From Saprospiraceae bacterium (GTDB taxonomy: Bacteria; Bacteroidota; Bacteroidia; Chitinophagales; Saprospiraceae), in NCBI GenBank assembly GCA_016710115.1, contig JADJLN010000011.1:1-64000 (forward strand): DNA of 64,000 nucleotides. The letters are read 5' to 3'. The number at the start of each line of letters is the position of its first letter. Positions within the stretch are counted from its first letter, which is position 1. The notes beneath the pieces are model-generated. The model worked only from the letters and a program-made list of their open reading frames with translations, made no database searches and had not been told where the DNA came from. A program made the position numbers and the translations under genes. This document shows positions 27,716 to 38,493 of this stretch, in pieces.

Positions 27716-29261
27716 TGCAGCTTCTTTTTGAGCAGGCCGAACAATTTGGTAAAACCGGAGATGACGGGTTGAACGACCTTGTCAACATCCAGGATTTTAG
27801 CATCCTTCATGGCGCGCATCGTTAGAAAAATACCGATTGGAAGCAAGATCATGCAGGGCATCCAGGCACCCAGAAAGGGTGATATCACCAGTTTTTCAGC
27901 CAGATTTTTAAAGAGCATGCTGATGATCATGAAAAAGATAAAAAATGTGATCGCGATCAACATGGGGTACCCGAACCCTCCTTTTCGAACGATGGCTCCC
28001 ATTGAACCGCCAATCAACAGAAAGATCATACAAATGACTGCCAGACTGAATTTGGAGTGGACTTCGATATCATATTTCGCGAGACTCTTGCTCACCTCTT
28101 CATTCATTCGCTGTGTGGAAGCTATTTCTCCCTGAACAGATCTGGCCATCGTCCGGGCTCTATTGATGAGCAAAAGCTGGCTGGACTGTGGGAATGTCTC
28201 CAGCAATTCTCGGACAGACTGCTGTTCGTCCAAGGGTCGTTGGCGGATCATTGTGGTTTCATATATCGGCACGGTCCCGGAAATGTCCATCGGTGTTGGT
28301 GAACCTGGGTCTGGCTTGGGTGTGACTTGCAGATGCCGGTTGATGACGACAGTATCCCGATCACCCGGGAGTGGCAGATACGGCCGGATCTGATCCTGAA
28401 ACGTCTGATTTCGGGCCACCTTAATCGCCGCAACCGAATCACGTGAAGCATTGATCTGAGCAATCGTCATGACGGATGCATTGGTCTTGAACGATTCTTC
28501 ATCTGTCCGATCCAGATCAAACTGACCAAGATCAAATTTTTTCTCCCAATGCCCGAAGATCGTCCGGATAAACGGTCTTCCTCCTGTCCCCTGGTCCTGA
28601 TCCGTCTCCTGGTACTGGTAGCCATCATCCAGTTCCATCACCAGATACCTACCCTCATCCGCAGTATAGAACCGGCCCTCTTTTGCCGTGATCACCTGGA
28701 ACAATCTGGAGTTATCATCCGGATAGACCATGACATCGTAGATCGTCAGGGCATCATCCGATTTGCGACCCACATAAATAACGTAGTCATCAAAATCACT
28801 GTTGAAGGTTCCTGCTTCCAGATTGAGACTGGGCTTTTGTTTGCGAACGTCGTACAGGCGTGTTTTCCCTTTCAGGTTGGCAATGGGGATAAACCAGTTG
28901 GAACAGACAAAGGAGAAAACAGCAACACCGAAAACCATCAGGAAGAGAGGTCGCATCACACGACCCAGCGATACACCCGCTGATTTCATACTGGAGAGTT
29001 CGTACCGTTCAGCCAGATTACCAAACACCATGACCGAGCTGATCAGCACAGCGATGGGCAGAGCCAGGGTACCAGCGACATGGACAGGTAGAAGACCATT
29101 TCCAGAATGAACAGGAGGCTGGAACCCTTCCCGATGATATCGTCAATATAAACCCACAATACCTGCAGGATGAGCACAAATAGGGCAATAAAAAAGGTAC
29201 CCACAAAAGGGGAAATAAAGGAACGGATGAGGTACCAGTCTATGCGTTTCACGGTCAGCAT
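27712..29261 (-). CDS. LptF/LptG (YjgP/YjgQ) family permease (frameshifted)
   Basis: About 515 residues in two frames that meet near 29045-29065. The N-terminal part (MLTVKRIDWYLIRSFISP) opens the first membrane helix. The other frame continues with VFGNLAERYELSSMKSAG, the conserved cytoplasmic coupling segment, then a long periplasmic region (about 100-400) and three C-terminal helices. LptF and LptG form the membrane part of the lipopolysaccharide exporter with the ATPase LptB. Bacteroidota often carry the two genes apart. Which one this is cannot be decided. An exact -7 element is at 29270-29277. Confidence 0.88.
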
Positions 29262-29269
29262 CGAATGGG

Positions 29270-29277
29270 CAAAGATA
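29270..29277 (-). promoter_or_regulatory. -7 promoter element of the LptF/G-PAP2 operon
   Basis: Exact TAnnTTTG (TATCTTTG, minus strand 29277-29270), with CTTG 16 bp upstream as a weak -33. It ends only 8 bases before the ATG, so the leader would be about 4 bases. Confidence 0.5.
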
Positions 29278-29354
29278 GAAGGTCAGTCCGGCTCAAGCGC
29301 ATGACTATGGGAGGAATCGCCTATTTTGCTTTCCAAACCTGACAACAGGATCTT

Positions 29355-32255
29355 ATGATGCGGTTATTGCCCCTGATTTTTCCCCTTCTGCTGTCCCTGT
29401 CATTGCGATCTCAGACAGTTCTCCCCACACCCGCCACCGACCGGATGACGGCCAAGATTCACAGAGATCAGCTGATATCAGCGAGTTGGGTACAACATAT
29501 CCGTTTCAGAATGTCGGTCCAAGCATCTTTTCAGGCCGGGTTGTCGACCTGGCGGTCAACCCGCAAAATCCGAATGAATTTCTGGTTGCCTACGCATCCG
29601 GAGGCTTGTGGCGGACCACGACAAATGGATCATCTTTTGAACCTCTTTTTGACCGGGAGGCCGTCATGACCATTGGCGCCATTGCCGCGGACTGGGCGAC
29701 AGGGACCATCTGGGTGGGTACTGGGGAGGTCAACTCCAGTCGATCCAGTTATGCCGGTACGGGCGTTTACATCAGTGAAGATGACGGGAAAACTTGGCAG
29801 CATCGGGGACTTCCTGAAAGCCACCATATCGGTCGGATCGTCCTGCATCCGGACAAACCGTTGATGGCCTGGGTTGCTGTACTCGGCCATTTGTATTCAG
29901 AGCAGCCGAGCGGGGCATTTTTCAGACAGCCGATGGCGGAAAAACCTGGACCCACTCCCTTGCCCTCAATGAACGAACAGGTGCCGTCGATCTGATCATG
30001 GATCCCCGATCACCGGATGTCCTCTTTGCGGCGATGTGGGAGCGTGAGCGCAAAGCATGGAATCTGAAGGAAGCGGGACCTTCCTCGGGTATTTATCAGA
30101 CATCCGATGCTGGAGCGACCTGGCAACTCATCAGTTCGACAGAAAGCGGATTCCCTCAGGGCGAAGGTGTCGGACGGATCGGTCTTGCCATTGGCTATCA
30201 CGACGATTTGCGACAGGTTTATGCAATCCTGGACAACCAGGACAGGAGACCCCCACCCGATAAAGCATCTGATGAGAAAAGCCTGTCCAAGGAGGCATTG
30301 CGCACGATGAGCAAGACAGCTTTCCTTGAATTGAAAGAAGAACTAATCTCGGACTATCTGAAGAAGAATGATTTTCCGGAAAAATATACGGCAGCCAGAG
30401 TCATCACGATGGTCAGAAAGGATTCCATTTTGCCCGAGGCTCTCGTTCATTACATCGAAGGAGCAAACAGCCTGTTGTTTGATACACCGGTGACAGGTGC
30501 TGAAGTATATCTTCTCAGTGGTGAAGGATCAACCTGGAAGAAAACCCATGACGGTTTTCTGGATGACATCTTCTATTCCTACGGGTACTATTTTGGTCAG
30601 ATCCGTGTGCAATGGGACAATCCCGACAACCTATATATCCTGGGTGTACCTATCCTGCATTCGACGGATGGGGGGAAATCGTTTCAATCGGTAAATGGTG
30701 ACAATGTTCATGGCGATCATCATGCCTTGTGGATCAATCCGTCTCAACCCGATCACTTGATTCTGGGAAACGACGGTGGTGTGAATATCAGTGCAGATGC
30801 CGGGGAGACCTGGGTAAGGGCCAATCGCCCTCCGGTGGGCCAATTCTATAGCGTTGCTGTAGATGACGCCGATCCATTCCATATCTATGGAGGTTTGCAG
30901 GACAATGGCGTCTGGAAGGGCCCGTCGGATTATTCCGGGTCATTGCGTTGGGAAATGACTGGACAGTATCCCTATCGGTCTCTTCTTGGAGGTGATGGGA
31001 TGCAGGTGGCGATCGACCCGCGAAATGATCACCAGACAGTGTATACCGGATTTCAGTTTGGCAACTACTTCCGTTTGAACACTCAAACCGGCAATCAGGA
31101 ATACATCACACCCAAACATGAATTGGGAGAACGGCCCTACCGATGGAACTGGCAGACCCCATCCACCTGTCCAGACACAATCCGGACATTCTGTACATGG
31201 GATCACAACTGGTCTTGCGATCAATGGATCAGGGTGCGCATTTTGAGCCAATCAGTGGTGACCTGACCCAGGGTGGCAGACCCGGGGATGTTCCTTACGG
31301 TACATTGACAAGTATTGATGAGTCGCCGCTTGTATTCGGTTTACTCTATTGCGGAAGTGATGACGGACTGGTGCATATCAGCCGGGATGGTGGATTCAGC
31401 TGGCGACGGATCACCGACGGCTTGCCTACCGACCTGTGGGTCAGCCGGATCCAGGCTTCCCGGTTTCATGAAGGACGTGTATATGTCTCTCTCAATGGCT
31501 ACCGATGGGATCATTTTGATGCGTATGTGTTCCGATCTGAGGATTACGGACACACCTGGACGCGGATCGCAACAGATCTGCCCGGAGAGCCTGTCAATGT
31601 TATCCGAGAGGATCCTGTAAATGAAGATCTGCTCTATATTGGCACGGATCATGGTGTTTATCTGGCGCTGCATGATGGACGGACTGTCATGCCCTTTGAT
31701 CGAGACCTGCCCCGCGTACCGGTGCATGACCTGGTTATCCAGGAGCCGACAAGTACGTTGGTCCTTGGCACCCATGGTCGTTCCTTTTTTAAGGCTGATG
31801 TTTCACTTGTCCAGAAATTGAAGCCCGAGTTGACAAATCAGGAATTGGTGCTCCTGCCCCCTGACCCGGTCCGATTTCAATCAAATTGGGGAAAAAAGGG
31901 AAATGCATGGCGGGAACCGACCAAACCGGAAATACCGATCTGGACGTTTTCAACCGAACCGCGCAAGCTGAACTGGTCCATCTATCCACAAAATGAAGGT
32001 AAAATGCTGTTAGCCCATGGAGAGGTTGAGGTTGGACAAGGGCTTTCAGCCTGGATATTTGACGGCGTGATCACGGAAGAGAAAGGCAAGATAAGGTGGC
32101 TTCAGAAGCAGTTGAAAGAGGGAGAAGTCATCCATGCACCCAATGCAAACGAACCTCACTATCTGATACCGGGGAAATACAGGATCCTGATGGAAAACGA
32201 TCAGATCAACACAGAAACAATCCTGGAGATTGTGGAAAAGAAACGGGGAAATTGA
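29355..32255 (+). CDS. Secreted Asp-box (BNR/VPS10-like) beta-propeller protein, three frameshifts
   Basis: Four successive frames form one protein of about 965 residues. It starts with a signal peptide (LLPLIFPLLLSLSL, cleavage near RSQ). At least six Asp-box repeats (S/T-x-D-x-G-x-T-W) are visible: SEDDGKTW, TSDAGATW, STDGGKSF, SADAGETW, SRDGGFSW and SEDYGHTW, the mark of sortilin-like and xyloglucanase-like propellers. Frame changes fall near 29485, 29910 and 31160. The family is abundant in Bacteroidota and often annotated as glycosyl hydrolase, but no catalytic pair can be named. It probably is extracytoplasmic. No T9SS domain is seen at the end (IVEKKRGN). Confidence 0.8.
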
Positions 32256-32313
32256 GGGCGTGAGGAGAGGTTATGAGGAGGAAGGTTATGAGGTTATGAG
32301 TGTGGAGATAAAG
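32256..32313. repeat. GA-rich repeats of GGTTATGAG
   Basis: GGTTATGAG occurs at 32269-32277, 32284-32292 and 32292-32300. The same motif (one copy with G for A) recurs at 47929-47937 and 47945-47953. Confidence 0.5.
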
Positions 32314-32346
32314 AAAGGGGAACCTGTGAGGGTTCCCCTTTTTTTT
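32314..32346. terminator. Bidirectional terminator between the propeller gene and ftsZ
   Basis: Perfect 11-bp stem AAAGGGGAACC / GGTTCCCCTTT with a 6-base loop and a further T-run. It is well placed to end the dcw transcript on the minus strand. Confidence 0.88.
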
Positions 32347-32371
32347 CATATTGATCGTCTTGCAGAAAGGA

Positions 32372-33763
32372 TCAGTCGATAGATCCTTTATCATGAAGAT
32401 ATGGCAGTGTGTTGAAGAGATCCGGTTCATCGCTGTCATTGACAGAGATTCGTGAGCGAGTCTCTTCAGTTGATGGTGTCGTGGTATCATCGAGACGGAC
32501 ACCCCTCCGTGCAAAAGCCGGCTCATTTTCCAGATCGGAGATCACTTTGGGTGAACTCAGCTTGATGGGTGACACACCTGCGTGGTGCCGCTGTGCCGGG
32601 GTAGCCGGAATGACATTGGGATGAGGACTGACCGGTCTGTGTGTTGTCGGTTCCCAGCTTGTCGTTTTAGGCCCGCTATAATGCGGAGTTTCACCCGTAA
32701 TATCCTCCAGGGTCATCCGTTTCGGAGCGCGAAGTTCATTGCTTTTATCGTCCTCCAATTCGCGAACGATGCGGCCTTCGCCGTCGATTCGTTCTTTGGA
32801 GCCGTGGCTTCTGAAGCCCGTGGCAATGAGGGTAACAGACAGTTTATCACCCAGCGCTTCATTGTAACAATTTCCCCAGATCACGTCTGTGCCAGCACCG
32901 GCTTCCTGTTGCACAAAATCAGTGATCATCATGATCTCATCCATGGTCACTTCGCGTGTGCCGGACGAAATATTCAGGAGAATATGCTGAGCACCCTGAA
33001 TGTTATTGTCTTCCAGAAGTGGTGAGGTCAGTGCGAGGTCGATCGCCTGGCGGGCCCGGTCGCTTCCTTCTGCCACACCCACACCCATAATGGCCACGCC
33101 ACTGTCCCGCATAACGGTGTTGACGTCCGCGAAGTCGACGTTGATATACCCCGGTACGGTAATGATCTCTGCTATGGCTCGGGCAGCAGTTGTCAGGATA
33201 TCATCGGCGTGTGAAAAGGCATCGCGCAGACCGAGATCTCCATAGATTTCGCGCAGTCGTTCATTGGTGATCACAATCAGCGTATCCACATTTTTCTTCA
33301 ACTGATCCAGACCATGCATGGCTTGAGTCTGTCTGCGCTTTCCTTCAAACTGGAAAGGAATGGTGACAATACCGACAGTCAGAATGCCCAGTTCACGAGC
33401 TACTTTGGCGATAATCGGTGCAGCGCCTGTGCCCGTACCGCCTCCCATGCCTGCCGTAATAAACAACATCCGGGTGTTGTTCTCGAGCAACCGCTGAATA
33501 TCTTCAACTGATTCGAGACAGGCTTCTTTTCCGACATCCGGAATGGAGCCCGCTCCTCGGCCTTCCGTAAGATTGGGGCCCAGTTGCATACGAACGGGCA
33601 CAGGACTCAATGCCAGTGCCTGACTGTCTGTGTTGCAAACAATGAAGTCGACTCCGGTAATGCCCTGTACGAACATGTGATTGACCGCATTGCTGCCTCC
33701 ACCACCGACACCGATGACTTTGATGATATGGCTGCTATCGTGAGAAACTAGGAATTCCATCAT
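32372..33763 (-). CDS. ftsZ: Cell division protein FtsZ
   Basis: A 463-residue tubulin homologue that forms the division ring. The tubulin signature GGGTGTG is at 107-113, the N-terminal nucleotide loop is GVGGGGSNAV, and the T7-loop region is NVDFADVNTVM. A long variable linker of about 110 residues leads to the C-terminal peptide DEPDLFNTLPYLHDKGSID (19 residues), of the Bacteroidota type that contacts FtsA. It is the last gene of the cluster, 37 bases after ftsA, and is closed by the strong terminator at 32314. The start may be the second Met at 33760. Confidence 0.97.
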   Translation of the reverse strand: MMEFLVSHDSSHIIKVIGVGGGGSNAVNHMFVQGITGVDFIVCNTDSQALALSPVPVRMQLGPNLTEGRGAGSIPDVGKEACLESVEDIQRLLENNTRMLFITAGMGGGTGTGAAPIIAKVARELGILTVGIVTIPFQFEGKRRQTQAMHGLDQLKKNVDTLIVITNERLREIYGDLGLRDAFSHADDILTTAARAIAEIITVPGYINVDFADVNTVMRDSGVAIMGVGVAEGSDRARQAIDLALTSPLLEDNNIQGAQHILLNISSGTREVTMDEIMMITDFVQQEAGAGTDVIWGNCYNEALGDKLSVTLIATGFRSHGSKERIDGEGRIVRELEDDKSNELRAPKRMTLEDITGETPHYSGPKTTSWEPTTHRPVSPHPNVIPATPAQRHHAGVSPIKLSSPKVISDLENEPAFARRGVRLDDTTTPSTEETRSRISVNDSDEPDLFNTLPYLHDKGSID

Positions 33764-33800
33764 GGGAGGTGTTTATTTCTGAAAAATGGTGGTTTCGCGA

Positions 33801-35135
33801 TCAAAGGTTAGAATCCTGTTCTTCCTTGATCCAGTCTTTGGCACGTTCAAACATGCGATTGAACCAGCCCGCTCCTTCCTCCGCAGGGTTGTCAGTCTCT
33901 GCAGACGTATTGGTGTTCTTGTTGTACAGCTCTTCCCGGGTTTCCTCCTCAGGGAAATAGGGTTTTTCAGCACCCCTCAGCAGAAGACCCAGCGCTGTAG
34001 CGTAGATCGGACTGACCAGATCTTCCGGGTATCCATGGGCCATATGTTCATTTGGCTGCCCCACCCTGGAAGTCAATCCGGTATGATACGCAGTCAGTTG
34101 GGCGATGTGCCGCAACATGGCTCCTCCACCTGTGAGGACGATTCCCCCGACAAGTTTGCGCTCGAACCCCGCCTTCTGGATTTCCCAGATCACATAATCC
34201 AGGATCTCTTCGACGCGAGCCTGGATAATTCGAGCCAGGTTTTTTTCAGAGATCTCTTTGTGGCCGTGGCCTTTCAGCCCGGGAATGGAAATAACCAGGT
34301 TGTCGAATACTTCGCTGGCCAATGCAGAACCGAACTGAACCTTGAGTTTTTCCGCCCGATCGACCATGATATTGCATCCCTCCTTGATATCCTTGGTGAT
34401 CACGTTGCCACCAAACGGAATAACTGCAGTATGACGGATGATTCCATCATGGAAAATGGTGATATCTGTCGTACCACCTCCAATATCCACCAATGCCACA
34501 CCGGCATCCTTTTCTTCCTTGCTCAATACGGAAGTAGCCGAGGCGATCGGTTCGAGTGTGATTTCATCGACAACCAGACTGGATTTTTCAATACAGCGGT
34601 TGAGGTTTTGAATGGCTGTAACCTGTCCGGTTACGATGTGGAAATTGGCCTCCAGACGAACGCCTGACATCCCGCGTGGATCCACAATACCCTGTTCATT
34701 GTCGACCGTGTATTCCTGGGGGATAATGTGGATAATCTTCTCTCCCGGGGGTAATTGCAGTTTATGCATGTCCATGATCAGGCGTTCGATGTCCTGATCA
34801 TTGATCTCTTCCTGGCTGTTATCCCGGGTCAGAATTCCCCGATGTTGAATGGATTTGATGTGCTGGCCGGCAATCCCGACATTGACATGTTTGATTGTAA
34901 ATCCAGCCATCCGTTCAGCCTTCCGAATCGCTTCATTTATGGCTTGAACGGTCTTCTCAATATTTGATACAACGCCTCGTAATACGCCATTTGACTCGAC
35001 TTTTCCGTATCCCAGAACATCGAGTTTTCCATGTTCATTTTTCCGGCCGATCAGGACACAGACCTTTGTTGTCCCGATGTCCAGCGCCACGGTAAATGGC
35101 GCAATCTCTCCTGCTTTGTTCATGGCTTCCATCAA
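33801..35135 (-). CDS. ftsA: Cell division protein FtsA
   Basis: A 444-residue actin-family protein that anchors FtsZ to the membrane. ATP-binding motifs are ALDIGTTKVCVLIG near the start and ALVDIGGGTTDIT in the middle. The C-terminus ends in an amphipathic helix (GWFNRMFERAKDWIKEE) that is the membrane-targeting sequence. The start is uncertain among the ATG codons at 35135, 35132 and 35123. It is preceded by 117 bases without a gene after ftsQ, where a separate promoter could lie: TATCTTCG in the gap is near the -7 consensus. Confidence 0.96.
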   Translation of the reverse strand: MMEAMNKAGEIAPFTVALDIGTTKVCVLIGRKNEHGKLDVLGYGKVESNGVLRGVVSNIEKTVQAINEAIRKAERMAGFTIKHVNVGIAGQHIKSIQHRGILTRDNSQEEINDQDIERLIMDMHKLQLPPGEKIIHIIPQEYTVDNEQGIVDPRGMSGVRLEANFHIVTGQVTAIQNLNRCIEKSSLVVDEITLEPIASATSVLSKEEKDAGVALVDIGGGTTDITIFHDGIIRHTAVIPFGGNVITKDIKEGCNIMVDRAEKLKVQFGSALASEVFDNLVISIPGLKGHGHKEISEKNLARIIQARVEEILDYVIWEIQKAGFERKLVGGIVLTGGGAMLRHIAQLTAYHTGLTSRVGQPNEHMAHGYPEDLVSPIYATALGLLLRGAEKPYFPEEETREELYNKNTNTSAETDNPAEEGAGWFNRMFERAKDWIKEEQDSNL

Positions 35136-35252
35136 TCGCAGATTTACCTTGGTTTGGTGTTATTTCCCGTACCGGCGAAGATACTGGGAAACATTACAAG
35201 TGTTTTTAATATCCGGAAAGATTTATTCACATTATGTGAAGAAATCAATTTT

Positions 35253-36032
35253 TCACGCCTTCCGACAGACAATCTGTTTGTCAAATGACAGATTGACAAG
35301 CTCATAATAAGACCACCCGACGGCCGGGAGGATATGTCGGTAGAAAGACTTCAACCGGCTGAACTTCTTGTCCAGATCCTTGGCATCACCCATCAGGATC
35401 CTGAACTTGCCCATTTTCGGCACCAGGTAAATTTCGCCGGCGTGAACATCGATCTGCTCGACAAGTGCCTGCATAAATTCATCCTCCTCTATTCGTTGAC
35501 CCATCTCCACCAGTTGAGCCAGGATATGATCCGGATGGTTCAGGATACTGTCTCTGTATGCTGGAATGGCTCCGGTAGCTACAGGAATTCTGGGTGAAAA
35601 ATGACGGGATAATGGAATTCGCTCTCCTCGAGCATCCAGGTAATAACCAGCACCACGTTGATCGATAACCCGGATCAACGGTTCCGGCTGGACAATATGT
35701 ACACGAACCCGATTCCGTGCATCTACATACACCTCTGCTTCCTGGACCATAGGATGCGCACGTACGGCTTCCTCCAATGTCTGCAAAGGCACCTTGGACA
35801 ATCGCTCCTGATTTTTGGAGGGGAATTTTCTGTCCAGTAATTTGCGCACCTCTTCTTTGGTCAGCAATTCACCTCCTTTCGCCAATGGGTCAATATCAAT
35901 CAGCACCTCGCTGACCATCGCTTCCCGTTTCGACAACATGGCTGTGCTGACGGTTAATGCAATAGCGGTAAACAGGATCAGCCAGATCAGCCGACTGCGA
36001 CGTCGAAACGTCTTCCATGTATTCGTTTTCAT
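35253..36032 (-). CDS. ftsQ: Cell division protein FtsQ
   Basis: 259 residues: a short basic cytoplasmic tail, one transmembrane helix (LIWLILFTAIALTVSTAML) and a periplasmic part with the FtsQ/POTRA-like region (VPLQTLEEAVRAHPMVQEAE, VHIVQPEPLIRVID). It links FtsA/FtsZ with the septal synthesis enzymes. The identity rests on topology and position, because FtsQ is weakly conserved in Bacteroidota. The ATG overlaps the murC stop by 4 bases. Confidence 0.9.
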   Translation of the reverse strand: MKTNTWKTFRRRSRLIWLILFTAIALTVSTAMLSKREAMVSEVLIDIDPLAKGGELLTKEEVRKLLDRKFPSKNQERLSKVPLQTLEEAVRAHPMVQEAEVYVDARNRVRVHIVQPEPLIRVIDQRGAGYYLDARGERIPLSRHFSPRIPVATGAIPAYRDSILNHPDHILAQLVEMGQRIEEDEFMQALVEQIDVHAGEIYLVPKMGKFRILMGDAKDLDKKFSRLKSFYRHILPAVGWSYYELVNLSFDKQIVCRKA

Positions 36033-37396
36033 GTTCTTGTGGGATTAAGCAGTTGTATAATGTCGGGGATCATTCGGTCGATGTCACCTGCGCCGGCTGT
36101 GACCAGAACGTCCGGTTGTTCCTGTTTGATTGCATCCAGAAGTTCCTCTTTCCGGAAATATCGCTTTGCTGGATTCGTCATTCTTTCGAGCAGCATTTGC
36201 GTGGTTACACCCGGGATCGGCTGTTCTCTGGCCGGATAGATATCCAGCAGCCAGGGGTGATCAAATTGATCCAGTGCGGCTGCAAAGGCATCGGCAAAAT
36301 CTCGAGTCCGGGAAAACAGATGCGGTTGAAATACCGCAGTGATTTTCCGGCCGGGAAACCGGGAACGGACGGCCTGAACAAGGCCGGCCAACTCTACAGG
36401 ATGGTGGGCATAATCATCCACATAAGCAGTTCGCTCGGTATCCACATGAATATCAAATCGACGACCAACACCTTTGAACGAAGACAAAGCACCACGCATC
36501 AGCCCCGGATCAAGGTTCATGATCAAACCCGCTGAAAAGGCTGCTGCAGCATTGAATGCATTGTATTTACCCGGAAGTGAAAAAGCGATATCGGCATGTT
36601 CCTGACCGGCCATGACCAGGTCGAATTTCAGTTTCGATGACTCCTGGCGGATGTCCTCAATCCGAATGTCCCCGGTATGTTCACCGAAGTAGTGCACTTT
36701 TGCGGAGATGGATTGGAATACCTCTTCCGGAATGTGGAGGTCATCACGAAGCAGAATATGTCCGTCAGGCCGAACCTGCCGGAGAAGCTGGTAATATGTC
36801 TGCAGCATATCCTCTTCATTGGAATAGATATCCAGATGATCCGGATCCAGGGCATTTACGACTAGGATAGTCGGATATAAATGCAGGAAGGACCGATCAT
36901 ATTCGTCCGCTTCGACAACGATCCAGTCGGATTTGCCCAAGAGATAATTGGTGCCATAATTGGCACTGATCCCGCCAAGAAATGCACCGCAATCTACCCC
37001 AGACTGACGAAGGACATGAGCGAGGATCGTAGTTGTCGTTGTCTTGCCATGTGTGCCAGCCACAGCGACACAGCGTCCGTGTTTACTGATCCACCCCAGT
37101 ACTTCGGCGCGTTTCATCATCGGGATCCCCGCTTCCCGGAAGTAGCGGAATGCCGGATGATCGGAAGGCACTGCAGGCGTGAACACGGCCAGATCAACCT
37201 GTGCCGGAATATCCTCTGTAGACGCAGTAAAATGGACAGCAATGCCTTCTGATTGCAATTGATCTGTCAGGGGCGATTCCGTTTTATCATATCCGGACAC
37301 CTCCACTCCCCGCTGGTGAAAGTACCGGGCAAGCGCACTCATGCCGATCCCTCCGATCCCGATAAAATAGATCTTTCTGAGGTCCAGGATATTCAT
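36029..37396 (-). CDS. murC: UDP-N-acetylmuramate--L-alanine ligase
   Basis: A 455-residue cytosolic Mur ligase adding L-Ala to UDP-MurNAc with ATP. The N-terminal Rossmann motif is FIGIGGIGMSAL, the ATP loop is GTHGKTTTT, and the central signature VNALDPDHLD and the C-terminal DDYAHHPVE are present, all usual. The length is normal. It overlaps murG and ftsQ by 4 bases each, so the whole stretch is a tightly coupled operon. The frame is intact. Confidence 0.97.
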   Translation of the reverse strand: MNILDLRKIYFIGIGGIGMSALARYFHQRGVEVSGYDKTESPLTDQLQSEGIAVHFTASTEDIPAQVDLAVFTPAVPSDHPAFRYFREAGIPMMKRAEVLGWISKHGRCVAVAGTHGKTTTTTILAHVLRQSGVDCGAFLGGISANYGTNYLLGKSDWIVVEADEYDRSFLHLYPTILVVNALDPDHLDIYSNEEDMLQTYYQLLRQVRPDGHILLRDDLHIPEEVFQSISAKVHYFGEHTGDIRIEDIRQESSKLKFDLVMAGQEHADIAFSLPGKYNAFNAAAAFSAGLIMNLDPGLMRGALSSFKGVGRRFDIHVDTERTAYVDDYAHHPVELAGLVQAVRSRFPGRKITAVFQPHLFSRTRDFADAFAAALDQFDHPWLLDIYPAREQPIPGVTTQMLLERMTNPAKRYFRKEELLDAIKQEQPDVLVTAGAGDIDRMIPDIIQLLNPTRT

Positions 37397-38493
37397 TGTT
37401 TCCGGGATTTGATCAGATGAAGAATACGCCGGGCGCTCTCTTTGGAGGCACCGGTCCGAGCCTGCTCAGACATCCGTGATGCCATTTGTTTCCGAAGGAC
37501 AATATCACTGGCCAACCGCTCGATTTCCGGAAACAGCTGGCCACTGACCTCATCGTTCCGGATGATGACCGCCGCACCTGCATCCGCGAGTGCTTGTGCA
37601 TTTTTAGTTTGATGGTCTTCCGCGACAAAGGGAGACGGAACAAGGATGGCCGGTTTGCCGATCAGACATAATTCGGAAATCGTGAGTGCACCTGCGCGAG
37701 CGACGATAATATCTGCTGCCGCATAGGCCAGATCCATTTCATCCAGAAATGGCCGGAGATGCACTTGAGGCAACCTGGCCACTGCACTCGACTGGCATGA
37801 TTCGTAATGACTCTGGCCACATTGCCAGAGGATCTGATGATCCGGATGGGCAGTCAACCAGGAGATCCCCGACTGAACAGCTTCATTGAGGGCCCGGGCA
37901 CCCAGACTCCACCAATGATCAGAATGGTCCTGGCATCAGATTCCATTCCCAGTTGACGTCGGGCATCCGGTGCCGGAGTTCGGACGTGCAAATTGTGCAC
38001 GCAAGGGGTTACCCGTCAATACAATATTGGCACCGGGGAAATATCTCTCCATTCCCGGCCAGGCAACACAGATCAAGGCAGCGCTGCGCGCCAGCAGTCG
38101 ATTTGTCATTCCGGCATAGGAATTCTGTTCCTGTAAAACGACTGGAATGCCCATCCAGGATGCAACCCGCAATGCCGGTCCGCTGGCATATCCGCCGACA
38201 CCGATCGCGACATCCGGTTTGAATGTGCGGAGGATTCGAAAACTCTGGATCAGACTGGCGCCAAGCTGGAAGGGAATCAACAGGTTCTTCCAAGTGAATC
38301 GTCTCTGAATCCCTGCAATGGTCAATCCTACGATCTGATAACCCGCTTTGGGTACTTTTTCCATTTCCATCCGCCCTTTCGCACCGACAAACAGGATTTC
38401 CGATTGCGGCTCGAGCTCACGAACAGCATCCGCAATAGCGAGTGCGGGATAAATATGCCCGCCTGTGCCTCCTCCTGCAATCAGTATCTTCAT
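37393..38493 (-). CDS. murG: UDP-GlcNAc:lipid I N-acetylglucosaminyltransferase (two frameshifts)
   Basis: Converts lipid I to lipid II at the inner face of the membrane. The N-terminal half shows IAGGGTGGHIYPAL, IGVGGYASGPALR and LQEQNSYAGMTN. The C-terminal half has IVARAGALTISELC and PFVAEDHQTKNA. Between them the frame changes twice, near 37975 and 37905. The second change is within GGSLGARALNE, where one A appears to be missing from GGAGTCTGGG. Joined, the protein has the usual length of about 366. The ATG overlaps the ftsW stop by 4 bases. Confidence 0.93.
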
